This document shows positions 48,614-60,190 of a DNA stretch of 64,000 nt, piece by piece. The stretch is taken from assembly GCF_030848805.1 (NCBI RefSeq), contig NC_092361.1, positions 13,133,444 through 13,197,443 of the forward strand. The letters are read 5' to 3'. Each line of letters starts with the position of its first letter. Position 1 is the stretch's first letter. Made by a program: the position numbers and the translations under genes. The DNA is from Temnothorax longispinosus. Taxonomy: Eukaryota > Arthropoda > Insecta > Hymenoptera > Formicidae. The notes under the pieces are model-generated. The model was not told the origin of the DNA and did not search any database. It saw only the letters and a list, made by a program, of their open reading frames with translations.

Positions 48614-51600
48614 GTCGGGTCGAAGATGAATAATCGGAGCGCGACGCAGTCCGAAAAGCACTCCGCGATCCAATATTCCGATAAAGCTGGCTAAGGTTAC
48701 CGTAACGAATTCACCGCGAAATCGGACTCTGAAGGTACACCGGTAATTTGCCACCGCGCCGTCGGCTGGATACGATCCCCGGACCCCGGACTTTTGAAGG
48801 ACGATACCCGGCTACGCTGGAAAGAATCGTTAATGTTATCGACTCGGCGTTTTTCGCCGAGAACCTCTCTTCCGTCGAGTCACGCGATCGTCGCCACGCG
48901 CGTGAGTACGCGCTGCACGCATGTTGCCGCGCGTACGCGTGCGTAACCGGCCACTAAATCATCGGACCTCGTCATTAATCACGGAAAGTGACCGGCGCGC
49001 TCGTTCGCCTCGCTCGCTCGTGATGGAAGCGAGGCCACGCCGCGCCGCGTCGTTACAAATTGTGTTACGCGAGATGCGCGAGAGATAATCGCACGGCTCG
49101 TTCGAAACGAGCGCGATGCGGTCGCGCAGACTAGATCAGACCCACCGCTTTATGACACGTCGTTTACGCGGCTGCCGTACTGCATTTACGTCACGATCGC
49201 CGGTACGCTCACAAAGCTTAAAAGCGGACCCCCGAAAAGTAGGCTTGATGCAGAGCGGTCGCGGCGAGTGCGCGAGGATTGATGGATAGATACACGTTCA
49301 TAATTGCAGTCTACTGGATAATCCCAGTCTACCCGATAATCCTTGTCGAGGGAAGAACTATTATTTTTATTAGCGAGAATATCTTCGTGATGTTAGCCGT
49401 CTTCGAAAATTTCCGCTAAGCTGTGACATCAACTCCAGATTCTTTAAGAATCACTTGGAAAACTACGTGGAATTAGCACAGAAGCTGGAAATGAAAACAA
49501 GATTCCTTCTCGTTACTATGTAAAACTCATTACGGAATTCTCCTTCTACGGTGAGTTACTTCGGTAACGCCGACGCGAAGACTCGATTACTTAAAGTTAC
49601 GAGGGGAAGTGTGAAAGATTGTAGAAGAGGATATTGGACGCGCGTCTTTATACGTAGGTGCGCGTTCGGGAACCGGCGGTTAAAAGACGAAAGGTTATCA
49701 CGAGAAATAGAGGAAGAACGGCGGAAAGAGTGGTGGAGAGAGGTGGGGGGGGGGGGCGATGCACGTAAAGAACTGTACGTCCGCATACATTAGTCCTGCG
49801 ACCTCTGGGGTCATCCTCGCAATTTCGCGGCGGTGGGAACCCGAACCAGGACGAGAGGTCCTTTCTCTTTTTCTCTTTCCGTCTCTTGCGCGCTGCTCTC
49901 CCTCTTTCACACCCTCCCCGAATATTTTTTTTCGACGATGGGCTCTCGCAGAAGACACAGCTCCGCTGGGAGGAGAGCATTCGCTTATGTTCCACTCCGC
50001 ACGATGAGTTATTAGCGGTTCCGCGCTCGGAGAAAAATGTTATAATTGCTACGTCTACAGATTTGAGAAATTACTTGTAGCCGTGCGCGCTCGCGCGCGA
50101 GAGAGCAAATTGTAAAACGGAATAATTTTCTACTTCACACCTTGTGCCTCGCTTCTCGTTGGAAGCGGAAGAGCGCGAGGATAAAACGTGAGAGAAATTT
50201 AATACAAAATTTCAAGGTGAAACAAGTTTAACGTAGGGAGGAAACTATGACACATAAGCTGATACTTTACTTCACGCGGTAAAGTGCGCTCGTTGCGTGA
50301 GCGTGGACGGTTTGTCTCCTTCGAGGTTCTCGCCGTCGTCGTGCGATCGGCGGTTGATGACGGTAAGTTGGTTAGCGTATTCTTGAGTTATAACAGCCAT
50401 AAATCGCGCCAGTCCATTACGGGCGAGCGAGATGCGCGCGGCTACATGCTACATTTTCTCCTAAGTTTTCATTCTTTCCGAGGAGCCACAATGCGACGAT
50501 ATTTTTCAGCGGGCGGAATATAAACTCCCTTTCTCTCTGTTCTCTCCGTTTTCCTGCTCTCCTCGCGCGAAAAGTTGCAAGGACGTTGCCAATGGGTCGT
50601 TTCCTCCACCCTTTTACCAACTTCATGCGCTGTGAGCGTCGAGAAATCTCTTTCCTTTAAGAGGAAAGAGAAAGATCGTGGAGAAAAAAAAAGGGAAAGG
50701 AGATCCTCCTAATCGAGGGATTCTCGATCAATGTCTCGCGCCGGAAGAGAATCATATTTTCCGCACGGAAACGACCGCTTCACCTTTTTTTCCCAGCCAT
50801 CTTCCTCGTGCCGCTGTTGCCACCGCTGCCCCCGCCTCCTCTCCCCATTTCGCAGTATTTCCCAGTCTCTCTCAGTTCGAGCGGGAAATCTCCTCGAACG
50901 TACAGACGTGTTTTTCCGGTGATTTTCTTGCGGCACGTTCTCGCGGCGGTGGCAGCGATTGTCGTCGGGATCCTACTCGGGATTGATAATGCACGAGACG
51001 CCGCCGGTATCCGCCCGTCGATTATTGTCGAGGACAAATCCGTATGGTGGAAGGTTTCGGGACGGTGGTGTGAGTGGGTGGGTAAGGGGACCGTTCGCTA
51101 TGGAGAAAAACCGCTTGCGGTAGCACTGGTGGCAGCGAACGGACGGAGACAATCATTTATAAGGTCTGGAGGGACGATAGGTTCCTCAGAAGGACGGACG
51201 AAAAATGGCATCAAATGGATCCTCGCCGGGGATAATCGATAGATTCTTGGTTCCAAGAATGGGCCGCCACTTTCCCCATCGTGCCTTGACAATGGCGTGA
51301 TGGACTAGTTGGACTTAATTGCATTGCGGATACGAAAAGACAGTGTTATTCACATTCGAGTTTCATCTCAACGCAATAGTTTGACAGAAATATTTGTTGA
51401 GGGTATTCAGTCTTGTTATATATTTATTAAATCGTTGCGTAATTGCTTTATATATAAATTGGGTTGAACATGATAGTGCTAGGTAATTTAGTACTGTTTA
51501 AAGTGTTATGAATCTATTAGAAACTGTTCGCTATAAATGCAAATTGTAATTTATTATTGAAGGATGTCAGTTCAATTGAAGCTTTTACACAATTATTATT

Positions 51601-52456
51601 ACTTAATATTCCAATGTTGAAGAAGAAGAGATTTCGAATGTAATATTTATCTTAAAATGAATATATATATTGAACGGCGAGAATAGTGCTACGGGGACTT
51701 AATACGAATTCTCAATTATCATTCACTCTCATTTAATTTTTATGTAGACGTGAGCTCAATATTGAAATAAATCGACTCTTTACACGACCACCTAAAAATT
51801 CTCTTATCGAAGTACCCCGGCAACCTCCGAGTCGTGATCGATGCGGCAAAAATTGCGTTCTACAATTACAGATTTAGCTTCGCTTCGATTTTTAGCTTGC
51901 TCGTCCTCGGCTGTAAAAAGCGTCCCGAGAGAAGTGAGTCGGTGGGACGAGCACATGTTGTGCGGTGCGACTGAAAGAAATACGCGGCGATTCCGAAGAA
52001 AGAGTTCCGCGCGCGCACTGGTGGCGGAGGATAGATATGTCGGCAGGAGGGACGACAGAGAGAGGAGGGGCGGTTGGAGAAACGGACGCCAAGGATGTAG
52101 AAGAAGTAGCAATAGTACCGACCTAGCGGATTCTGCGGGACACGATGACGAGGGAGAGCTGGTGGGGGGGGGGAGTCACGAGCGGTCAGGATTAAAAGTT
52201 TGCCGAACATCGGCGTGCCCGATCGCCGTGGTCGAGAGCTAATTAATTGCAGAAACGGAGGATATGGCGGCGTGCGGAAGGGAAAGAAGGGGGACGGGAT
52301 AGGAAAGCGGTGGAGGAAACGGGTAACCGGGCGGTGAATGCTGAAGTTAGTCAATAGGACTAGGAGCCCTGGTAGTCGGTTTACTTTTTGCGCGGACCTT
52401 CGCGACGTTGCCTCTCGTGTTCCTCATCTGCTTCTCCTACGAATCTTCTTCTCCTC

Positions 52457-52478
52457 CTCTCTCTCTCTCTCTCTCTCT
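52457..52478. repeat. (TC)n microsatellite
   Basis: Eleven CT dinucleotides within a broader pyrimidine-rich strand. Confidence 0.9.
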
Positions 52479-53102
52479 TTTCTTTCTCCGTTCATGTCTT
52501 CCGAGGAAGCCCCTCCATCCCCCAGGCTCCGTTGCTCCGACAATGGAGAACTCGCATTGTCTTCGTGGTTTATCGCTTCCTTCGATTGCCAAGTACACGC
52601 CGGCGAGAGTCCACCCGACCCTCATCCTCCCCGTATGTGCTCGATGCTTCCTCTCTTATGCTTCGTCTCCAACTTCGACCGTCTCGCTCTGCGCTCGCAC
52701 GCCGCGCCGCTACGTTTCCCTTATGAAACTTACGGTGACCATGTGCGCTCGTGATCGCTCCTACGAGGTTGGACCACAGCCATACTCGATCGGAGAGCCG
52801 GAGTTTTCCGATATTCTATTCGAATGACGAGTACTTGGAATTCGCGAAGTATGCGATAAATCTTAACGTCTTACTAGGTATTTTTCCGCGCGGATTGCGT
52901 TATGAAAATCCGCGAGAAGATCTCTGCAAAAATGTTATTTTAATATTTATCTATATAGTTCGAAGTTTCGTTCAATTTTATGGTATTCTCAACTTTCTTG
53001 GCAAATTATTTTTCTAGATTATGATGTTTATTAATAAAGAAACAAAAAGGAAATAAAGATTCATAAATTTCGATGTACGTGCAAATGATTTAGAGCCCGT
53101 TG

Positions 53103-53366
53103 ATGTTTTGTATATTAGTTATGGCTATTCTTCTATATGTTAGTCTGGATGGCAGCCATACGCAGCTGGAGACCACCGGCTTTTTCGATGAAGCAAATTC
53201 CCGTACGCAAACATTAATCATTCCTAGTAAAAACGAGAATCTCGATTATACCCAAAACAGTCACGATGTTCTGATGCTATATTGTGACGGTTATAATCAT
53301 ATCATTTTTTGTTACGGTAAAATACTGCGTTTGAAATTGTTTAGATTGCGTTTAAAATTCGATTAA
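53103..53366 (+). CDS. Candidate small secreted-type protein or first coding exon (hypothetical)
   Basis: The frame opens at the first in-frame ATG (53103) and encodes 87 residues. Residues 2-15 are strongly hydrophobic (FCILVMAILLYVSL), followed by DGSHT, so a signal peptide with cleavage near residue 18-20 is plausible. The rest (QLETTGFFDEANSRTQT and onward) is polar with balanced codons, Cys at 3, 61 and 70, and a basic tail. GTAAAA at 53317 could be a splice donor, making the basic tail (from about residue 72) intronic. I recognise no family. It lies alone in otherwise non-coding DNA, with no promoter or polyadenylation signal that I can assign. It could be a first exon, a short peptide precursor or a chance ORF. 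Confidence 0.25.
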   Translation: MFCILVMAILLYVSLDGSHTQLETTGFFDEANSRTQTLIIPSKNENLDYTQNSHDVLMLYCDGYNHIIFCYGKILRLKLFRLRLKFD

Positions 53367-54763
53367 GCGATATATTTATGACCGCAGATATATTATCGGG
53401 AAATCTGCACGAAGAATTTATGCAAATGAGCGCTACAATACGCGCTGAAAGTTTCGTATTGAGATATACATGGCGTGATCATCGCTTTGAAACAAAATTA
53501 AGTTTCTTAAAGTAACCGTGACGCAACCTATGATTATCTTAGCAGACAGATCTACCTACCGGCGGCGGTCCTCCTCTGCTATTTACATTTATGATTAGCT
53601 TAGAAAAGTTGTCCGTGGCAACCGGATACACGAAACGTAACACACTTCTGAAAGTCGTTAACAAGGGACTTGGATCCGAATTTTTTCTTCATCTCCATCT
53701 CTTTCCTTCTCATCTCATTCATCGGCCACCGGTCTAATGAAGCATGTATAGAGGGCGGTTTGTCATTTTTTTATATGAATCCGTCGGAAGGGACTTTTTG
53801 CGACGTCTCGAGGAGGAGCGCGGCATCGCGGCCGCGTGGACGGCTGCGCGGTGCAATTTGTATTTTCGGCATCGTAAACACGTCCGTCGCATATCGCGAG
53901 CGCGTCCCGGCTCGCGTATTTCAGGCCCCGTATATAAATCCGTTATTCAACACGCCATTAAGTGCTCGGCCCGTTGGAAAGGAGGCGGAAGGGGTGGTGA
54001 GGCGGGAGAGAGGAACCGGTGGAGAAGACGAGGGCTGCAGCCGTAAATCGCAATTACGAAGCGGCGCGCTTGAGAATTTGTCGCGCGGGATCTAAGCGTT
54101 TCCGAGAGAGCGTGCGAGCGCGCACGCGATCGCGCGCGGCGTTGGACGTTCTGGACCACCGCCGAGAGTACAGTGCACGTCGTCTCTGATCTTTGATTAA
54201 AGTGGCGAACGTGCCTCAAGTTGCGGCCCGTATATCTTGGAGTTTGGACACACTCTGGAATTCTTGATATGCAGATTTCGCAAAATCTGCCGTTTCATGC
54301 AACATTAATTTAAAACATGGCAAACGCGAAAAGTTGTGCACGATATATTATTTATAATGTTATACGCGTATTTCATAACATGATAAATGTGGATTTAACG
54401 TGAATTGAGATCGATCAGTATTTATACAGCTACAGAAGAAGATTAAAGAAGCGATAAAAACACCATTACGAGATTCCCGGGGGTACAAATTTAACTTCAT
54501 TGTAGACTTGCAAGTCGTTTACGTTTGTAACTGTACGGTTTGCGTGTCGCGAGATAATTCGAAAGGAGACGAGGATGTCTCTACTCGTTCTCTTCTACCG
54601 CTGACTGCCAGACGGACCTGGAGCCAGCGCGAAATCAATTACGCATAGCACAAGATACGAGACCGACGAGCAATGACAAACATCCCCTTAGTGCACGTGC
54701 CATCATGCGCCACGGCTGCGATCGGTTAAGCTGGATTATGCCCTCCCGTCTACGCGCGAACGT

Positions 54764-54792
<29 letters not shown>
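54764..54792. repeat. (GA)n microsatellite
   Basis: About fourteen AG dinucleotides in CpG-rich DNA. Confidence 0.95.
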
Positions 54793-54795
<3 letters not shown>

Positions 54796-55947
54796 GAGTG
54801 AATGGCAGGCAGACAGTTCTCCCTCACAATCTTTCATTTCGCCGTCTGGAGACACTTTCCTCCTGCTAGATAGAAAACTTTGCATCAAAGGAGACTTCAA
54901 ATACCCACACTTAAAGTCGTAACAGATCACAAATATTCTGCGACAGCGTGGGTGTATAGTATAGTGTGTGACTTTACTTTTACCTTCATATTATTATATT
55001 TTTTTTCTTTTTCGCTCCGTAATTCGAATTCAAGCGCAACTTATTAACTTAGAAAGTAATCGTTTGCTTCGTTAGTAATAACTAACAAAAATAGTTGTTT
55101 AATTAGACCCAACTGGCCACCTTTATTGAATCAAATCCTCACGACGCGATGCGTCGACCGTTATTTGTGGTCCTTATCAAGTGCTAATTTAAGTCATAAC
55201 AGTAAATCTGTGGCTATTATACAAATTATTATTTTAGCCTTAATGCGAACTGTAATCTGTCGATTTAGTCTGGGATGTTATTTAAAGGAAGACGGGGGAG
55301 AAAAATTCACGTCAGAAATATTCTGCGAACTAATTGCTTTCGATTAACCGGCATGAGCCGCCGATTAGCGTTCGACCCTTTTACGTTCGGTCGTCCAATT
55401 TATCGAGGATCTATCTAAACTGTTCGCCAATGATCCTCCGGAGCCTCTCGATAAACATTTCAATTAGAAACGTATTAGGCCTCGGCACGCGAGAGCCACC
55501 CACATGGAAGGAGCCGCCGCCCCCCTGAGGGCAGTTCGCGGGCCAGTGCCTGCGGTGTATTTTCGTGCCGTATTTCGTACAAAGAAAAGAAGAACGACGA
55601 TGAGAGAGAGATCGGGAAGACGCTGAGGGACCACCCGCGAGTCGGCTTCCAGAATCGATAAGCTGGTGGAGACCGGCGGAGACCCTCGGCTTCGTCGAAT
55701 CGAGCAAGTTCACCGGTCCATCCGTCTTCCCTCGTGGTCTTCTTCCCCTCTCATCTCCCGCACTGTCCCTCTCACCGATCCCGCACTTCTCTCGCGACCA
55801 TTATCCTTTGCCCCCCGACGGCTTTAGAAATCACGAGGAGCACGTGCCAACGTAAATCGTAATCCTTACGTGAGAGGAATCGTCATTCGCAGGTTGAAGG
55901 CAGGTTTGATACAGACGTGTCACGATTTCGCGGCATGAATTAACGTT

Positions 55948-55951
<4 letters not shown>

Positions 55952-55978
<27 letters not shown>
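55952..55978. repeat. Poly-A tract (27 A)
   Basis: A run of 27 A residues followed by TT. It could mark the 3' end of a retrotransposed sequence on the plus strand, but I see no tRNA-like head or target duplication upstream. Confidence 0.9.
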
Positions 55979-57369
55979 TTATTCCGGAACGCGAGGCGAG
56001 ATTTACCGCTGCTTATCGGCTTCGAAGAACCGTTATAATTTATTGTCGAGAAAATTTCACGCGATAGATCCTTGTAAATTGTATTAAATAGTGAGCACTT
56101 TTGTATACTGGAAATATATTAAATGTACGATATCATACGTATCAGATATTTTCTGCTATATCATATTTCGAATTTATTATATCGTACGATTCATATAAAC
56201 GTTAAATGCATGTAATTCCTGTACAAGCAATTCCAGGCATAAATGATATTAATTTGACGTTCATATATAAATCCATGTTTTACTTGGCAACGTGAGATAT
56301 TTAACATTGCTCAAAGGCAAAGCGTGGCGAGTGATTCTATTTTAGCATAACTGGTTTATACTTAGATCCTCATAGGTTACTGCATATCTCGAAGAATTCT
56401 CTCGTAGTTATGTGGGTTTGAGCAAACTTCATGGCTTTAGATACTTCCAATATATTCTGGATGATGATGTAGGAGTCGTCGAGGTCGTTGATACTAGGAA
56501 GAGATGCCAGGGCGACGCGCTTGAGCGATCGTATTGTGGCATCCGCCTCGGTGAAGGCGCTGAGAGAGGCGCGGAAGGAATGGATGCAGGGATAACGGAA
56601 ATCGTATAGGGATCGATTGATTTTCGCAGGAAGTTTTAAAAGTCAGCAATTTTATCATGACAATGACGCGTCCTCTCTTTCTTATTATTATTTTTAAAAG
56701 ACGAGATTTGTGGTTTTTTTTCAGATTTTAATATGAAATATAGATTGTCTAACAATTTTCTGCGTGATTATTTGATCGCAAAAAATTTTAGAGATTCCTA
56801 CTTTTCTATTTTTTATAAAAAGCTACTATAAAACGAATAATTGCACTTTACGTATGTAGGTTTACAAAAAAATCTTCTTGTATTTTAATAAAAACGATTG
56901 TTTGTAACTGTTCTGTCTGACAATGCACGTACGTCTACTTTTGTAAAAAGAATATTGCGAAATATCCGGAAATATGAAATTTCACATCCAATAACAAAGA
57001 TAGTCTTGAATGCAAATAAAGCTCGCGGATATTTGAGCAGTCGTCGCAAGAAAGGGCTCTCTCGCGGATTTCTTTTCTTAGGATTCATTTCGCGCCGCTC
57101 GACCACTTTTCGCGATCCCTTTCCTGGATTTCGTCCGATTCAAATAATTCATATATCGCGATTATACCGGCGCGTCCTGAAAGACAGAGAGAGATACCGT
57201 AAAATGATACGTTTGCCTGGGGACGAATATATATATTTCGAATTCTCGCGCACGTTTATGATCCCGGGAGAAAGTCGTGAGCCGAAAGAAAGGTCGGTAC
57301 AAGAGAGAGGGTGGCTCGCTTACGAGGGAGAAGAGTCGGAAGGAAGGCGGACCGCGGGGGCACACTCGT

Positions 57370-57401
57370 TTGTGTGTGTGTGTGTGTGTACGTGTGTATG
57401 T
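57370..57401. repeat. (TG)n microsatellite
   Basis: TG dinucleotides with TACG and TATG interruptions. Confidence 0.9.
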
Positions 57402-59309
57402 GCGCAACGACGATGCGACGTTCGAGTCGCGCGGTTAAAGCCGCTGACTCCTATCGATCGCACCATTTGATATTCCGCGTTGAAACTCGGTTAAATATTT
57501 GACATACCGAGAATGAGGGTGGCTCGTAATATGTACTGAGCAAACGGCGGCTCGGGGCCCCGGTAATCTGCAGCGTCAATGTAATATCCACGAGATTCGA
57601 CTTGACATGGAGTTACCGCGCGGCACCCAAAGTTTTCAGAAGCCACGCCAACAATGCGCGCGGCCGGTGATAATTCGCGAATTTATGCACGCTCGATCGG
57701 CCACGCGTCCGCCCTGGGAAACGTAAACGTCCATTTTCCATGTGGATCGATTCTCCGTGGTGTGTAAAGCAAAGTTGTTGCGCAATTAAGCACTCGCGAG
57801 AAGTACGACGACGTGTCGACACGTATACGTACATTCGCGTCGCTTTATGGTCGGAAAAATTGCAAAACCCCGCATCAAAGTTTAACTTGCTTTTACACGG
57901 AGATATTTCTTGGTAACGTCCAGGTGCAGTCGCTCTGCTTGAGGGTATATTTAGAAACGTGAAATATGTACGGTTCGCGAACAATGCAATATACTGCGGG
58001 GAGTATACCACCAACCGTGTATTTCAGTCTTGCGAAGACGACGCTTTACAGTGACACCGCCGTATGAATTAACAAACACCCTCCGCCACGTCGCGAGCTC
58101 ACAAGAAGTTAAGTGCGACGGTAGCGATATGCCGGTCTCGTAATCCTCTTCACACGCACCATAATTCGCGTTTACGTCCTTTTCCGGCCGTATATGTCTC
58201 AGTTACGTTACGCTCTTATCTTCTGCATTCGGTAACGCCATGACGAGGCGGCGAAATCTTACTATAGTCGTATAGAAGTGAAATGAAAATAATATATGTG
58301 CCTGTGAAAGAGATGCATATCTGTTTATATAAGACAAGGATGCAGAATAGCATTGGTGCGTAATACATATTATTTTACACACATTGTTTATGAAGTTAGA
58401 TATAATCACGCATGACAAGCATCCTTGTATCTAATACTGAATTTTATTCTAACTTTCGTAAAGTAGAATTGCCGTTTTACGTTAAACGAAATGTATGTTG
58501 TATAAATTGCATACGGCATATAATTCTCTAGGATTCTCTAGGATTATATTAGAAGTGGGAATAAAATAGAGTTTCAATATACATATATTTCCTCGCACTG
58601 AATAGCAGGAAAATGCGAGATTAAAGTTCGAGAGCGGAAAGCGCCTGCGACGAGTACCGACGTGCCCCGATCGCCTCTTCAGGTTGCAGGAGGATATACA
58701 AATATTTACCAAGTCTTCCCGCTATTTATTTATCTGACCTGAGTTGAAGGATTGTGCGTGGACGGTGAATTGTATGCCTTTCTCAGAGAAAACGAGAGGG
58801 CAAGGGAGACAAGTTATAGCCTTTATAATACTGGCGAAAAATTATCTTTACGCTTATTGCTCAAACAATTTTAAAAAATTACAAAGACCTGCTCTCTATC
58901 ATTAATACGCTTTGCATCCTAAAGAGTGTCATAAAAAATTCTTTGCATTTCTCGTGTGAGAATCTGCGTTATAATTAATTCAGGCATCCGATTTAAGCTT
59001 ACGATTTAAAACTTTATTTTAACTGTTGTTAAATATTATTCCATCTCTGCCACTTATTTTTGAGAAAGTTTTCATTATGCCGCAGACTTTTGTTCTGTCC
59101 AATTACCGTCCCAGTAAAGTGACGTTAAATTTCTGTTGCATGTATAAAATATTACAGTTGCGTGAAAGGAACTCGTAATTAATTTAAGCGAAGTGAGACG
59201 GGATTGTTCATTGTTTCTTATTGATCATTTATACTTAGCAATAATAAAATAGAATAATAGAAGCTTCTTAAAGGAAAATTTTAAATATAATAATAACTTT
59301 ATTGGGTAC

Positions 59310-59310
59310 A

Positions 59311-59341
<31 letters not shown>

Positions 59342-59344
59342 TAT
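59310..59344. repeat. (AT)n microsatellite, left half
   Basis: AT dinucleotides with one C, ending exactly where the inverted-repeat element at 59345 begins. Confidence 0.9.
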
Positions 59345-59556
59345 GTAGGTCTAGAGGTATGTTCCGGGACTGTTTACGTTTTTTGAAATGTACAGTCCTG
59401 GAATATAACGCATATATATGTAATCAGATTCAAAAAATTGTCCCGAAACGTGCCGTAGGACATGAATTTTTTCCAGGACAGTCCTGGAAACTGCAAATGT
59501 CCTGGAATATACCGATGTAAAAAAATAAAAGTCCCGGAACATACTTCCGGACCTAC
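59345..59556. mobile_element. 212-bp inverted-repeat element inserted in an AT microsatellite
   Basis: The left end (27 bp from 59345: GTAGGTCTAGAGGTATGTTC then CGGGACT) and the inverted right end (GTAGGTCCGGAAGTATGTTC then CGGGACT) match at 24 of 27 positions. Inside are repeated GTCCTGGAA words, a perfect 19-bp palindrome TTCCAGGACAGTCCTGGAA (59471-59489) and two TCCTGGAATATA copies. AT microsatellite lies on both sides, so the element sits in, or has seeded, an AT tract. TA target duplication is likely but cannot be delimited there. There is no coding capacity. Confidence 0.65.
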
Positions 59557-59557
59557 A

Positions 59558-59620
<63 letters not shown>
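59557..59620. repeat. (AT)n microsatellite, right half
   Basis: About 60 bp of AT dinucleotides with one C and one G interruption, continuing the tract split by the element at 59345-59556. Confidence 0.92.
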
Positions 59621-60120
59621 AATATAGCATATATGGAAAATAGAAATACATCAAAAGAAAACGCTTGCACATTGAGTTAAGCGATAGCGCAATATCGCTG
59701 TGTTTATAAATATAAACTTTGTGAGTTTGAATAACAAAACGGTTATACAGGAAAAAGACATGCATAAATAGCATTAAAGACGTCTGGTAAAAATGACAAT
59801 AATAAAGAACATGAATGATATATGAAATGAAGACAATAAGATTTAATTGATTGACGTAATAAAATGATGATTAGAGAGTTAATGCAATTTTCTTTAATTA
59901 TAATTCTTACTTTAAGTTCGCGCCAAAAGTATTGTTTTTATTGTGTAAAATTTATTTTGAAAAAACTCCACTGACAGTAAGTTATTTTGTGAAAATAATA
60001 GACATTTCTAAGAAAGTGCGCACTGGTGTGAGAACATTTATATGTCGCCTTACGTCCAGGAAGAAAAACACCACGGTAATGTTATTTTAAGTCGACGTTT
60101 CGCGCGTGGGCGATCGTACT
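59621..60120. other. No gene recognised
   Basis: AT-rich unique DNA to ~60.0 kb. The last 120 bp become CpG-containing and on the minus strand contain a GCGCGAAACGTCGAC word downstream of the SINE-like head, so they may be the SINE body. Confidence 0.4.
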
Positions 60121-60190
60121 TCTACCCCGGCAATATTTGAGTCGGCGTTTTCCGAGCTGCGGGTGCTAACCCATCGACTAAATCACCCGG
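60121..60190 (-). repeat. tRNA-derived SINE-like head
   Basis: On the minus strand the sequence reads GGGTGATTTAGTCGATGGGT then TAGCACCCGCAGCTCGG. This aligns with the A-box, D-arm and anticodon 5' arm of tRNAs. It is followed by AAAACGCCGACTCAAATATT, where GACTCAAATAT sits at B-box position (consensus GGTTCAAATCC with changes). The anticodon arm can be drawn as GCTCGG/CGCCG-like but weakly. The B box is degraded, so this is not a working tRNA gene. About 50 bp downstream is a GAAACGTCGAC word. An old SINE copy is the simplest reading. Confidence 0.45.

Larger units (their letters stand above)
46989..53102. other. No gene recognised; CpG-rich
   Basis: CpG-rich unique DNA at 47.0-51.3 and 51.8-52.9 kb, with an AT-rich gap at 51.3-51.8 kb. 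Pyrimidine-rich DNA (49.85-49.95, 50.8-50.9 and 52.4-52.7 kb) opens many Ser/Pro/Arg frames on both strands. The plus-strand frame at 50808-51242 contains a hydrophobic stretch (about VLAAVAAIVVGILLGI) but shows no recognisable domain and overlaps an equally open minus frame, so I do not call it. Poly-G runs lie at 49745-49756 and 52164-52173. Confidence 0.45.
53367..59309. other. No gene recognised
   Basis: CpG-rich blocks at 53.7-54.2, 54.5-54.9, 55.3-55.9 and 57.0-58.2 kb, with AT-rich DNA between and at 58.2-59.3 kb. The 190-codon frame at 56898-57470 runs through a TG microsatellite and is Arg-rich with no domain. A duplicated ATTCTCTAGG word lies near 58522-58545. Confidence 0.45.

Noticed and set aside
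50808..51242. Frame with a hydrophobic stretch that could be a membrane segment
   Set aside because: The hydrophobic run comes from GTCGCGG-type low-complexity codons, the start is in a Pro/Leu pyrimidine tract, and the minus strand is equally open.
53931..53938. TATATAAA as a TATA box
   Set aside because: No initiator or GC-skewed leader follows at ~30 bp, and AT words of this kind recur by chance.
55952..55978. Poly-A run as a retrotransposon tail
   Set aside because: No SINE/LINE-like body, internal promoter or flanking duplication could be found upstream.
56898..57470. 190-codon plus-strand frame
   Set aside because: It runs through a TG microsatellite (Cys-Val repeats) and is otherwise Arg-rich with no domain.
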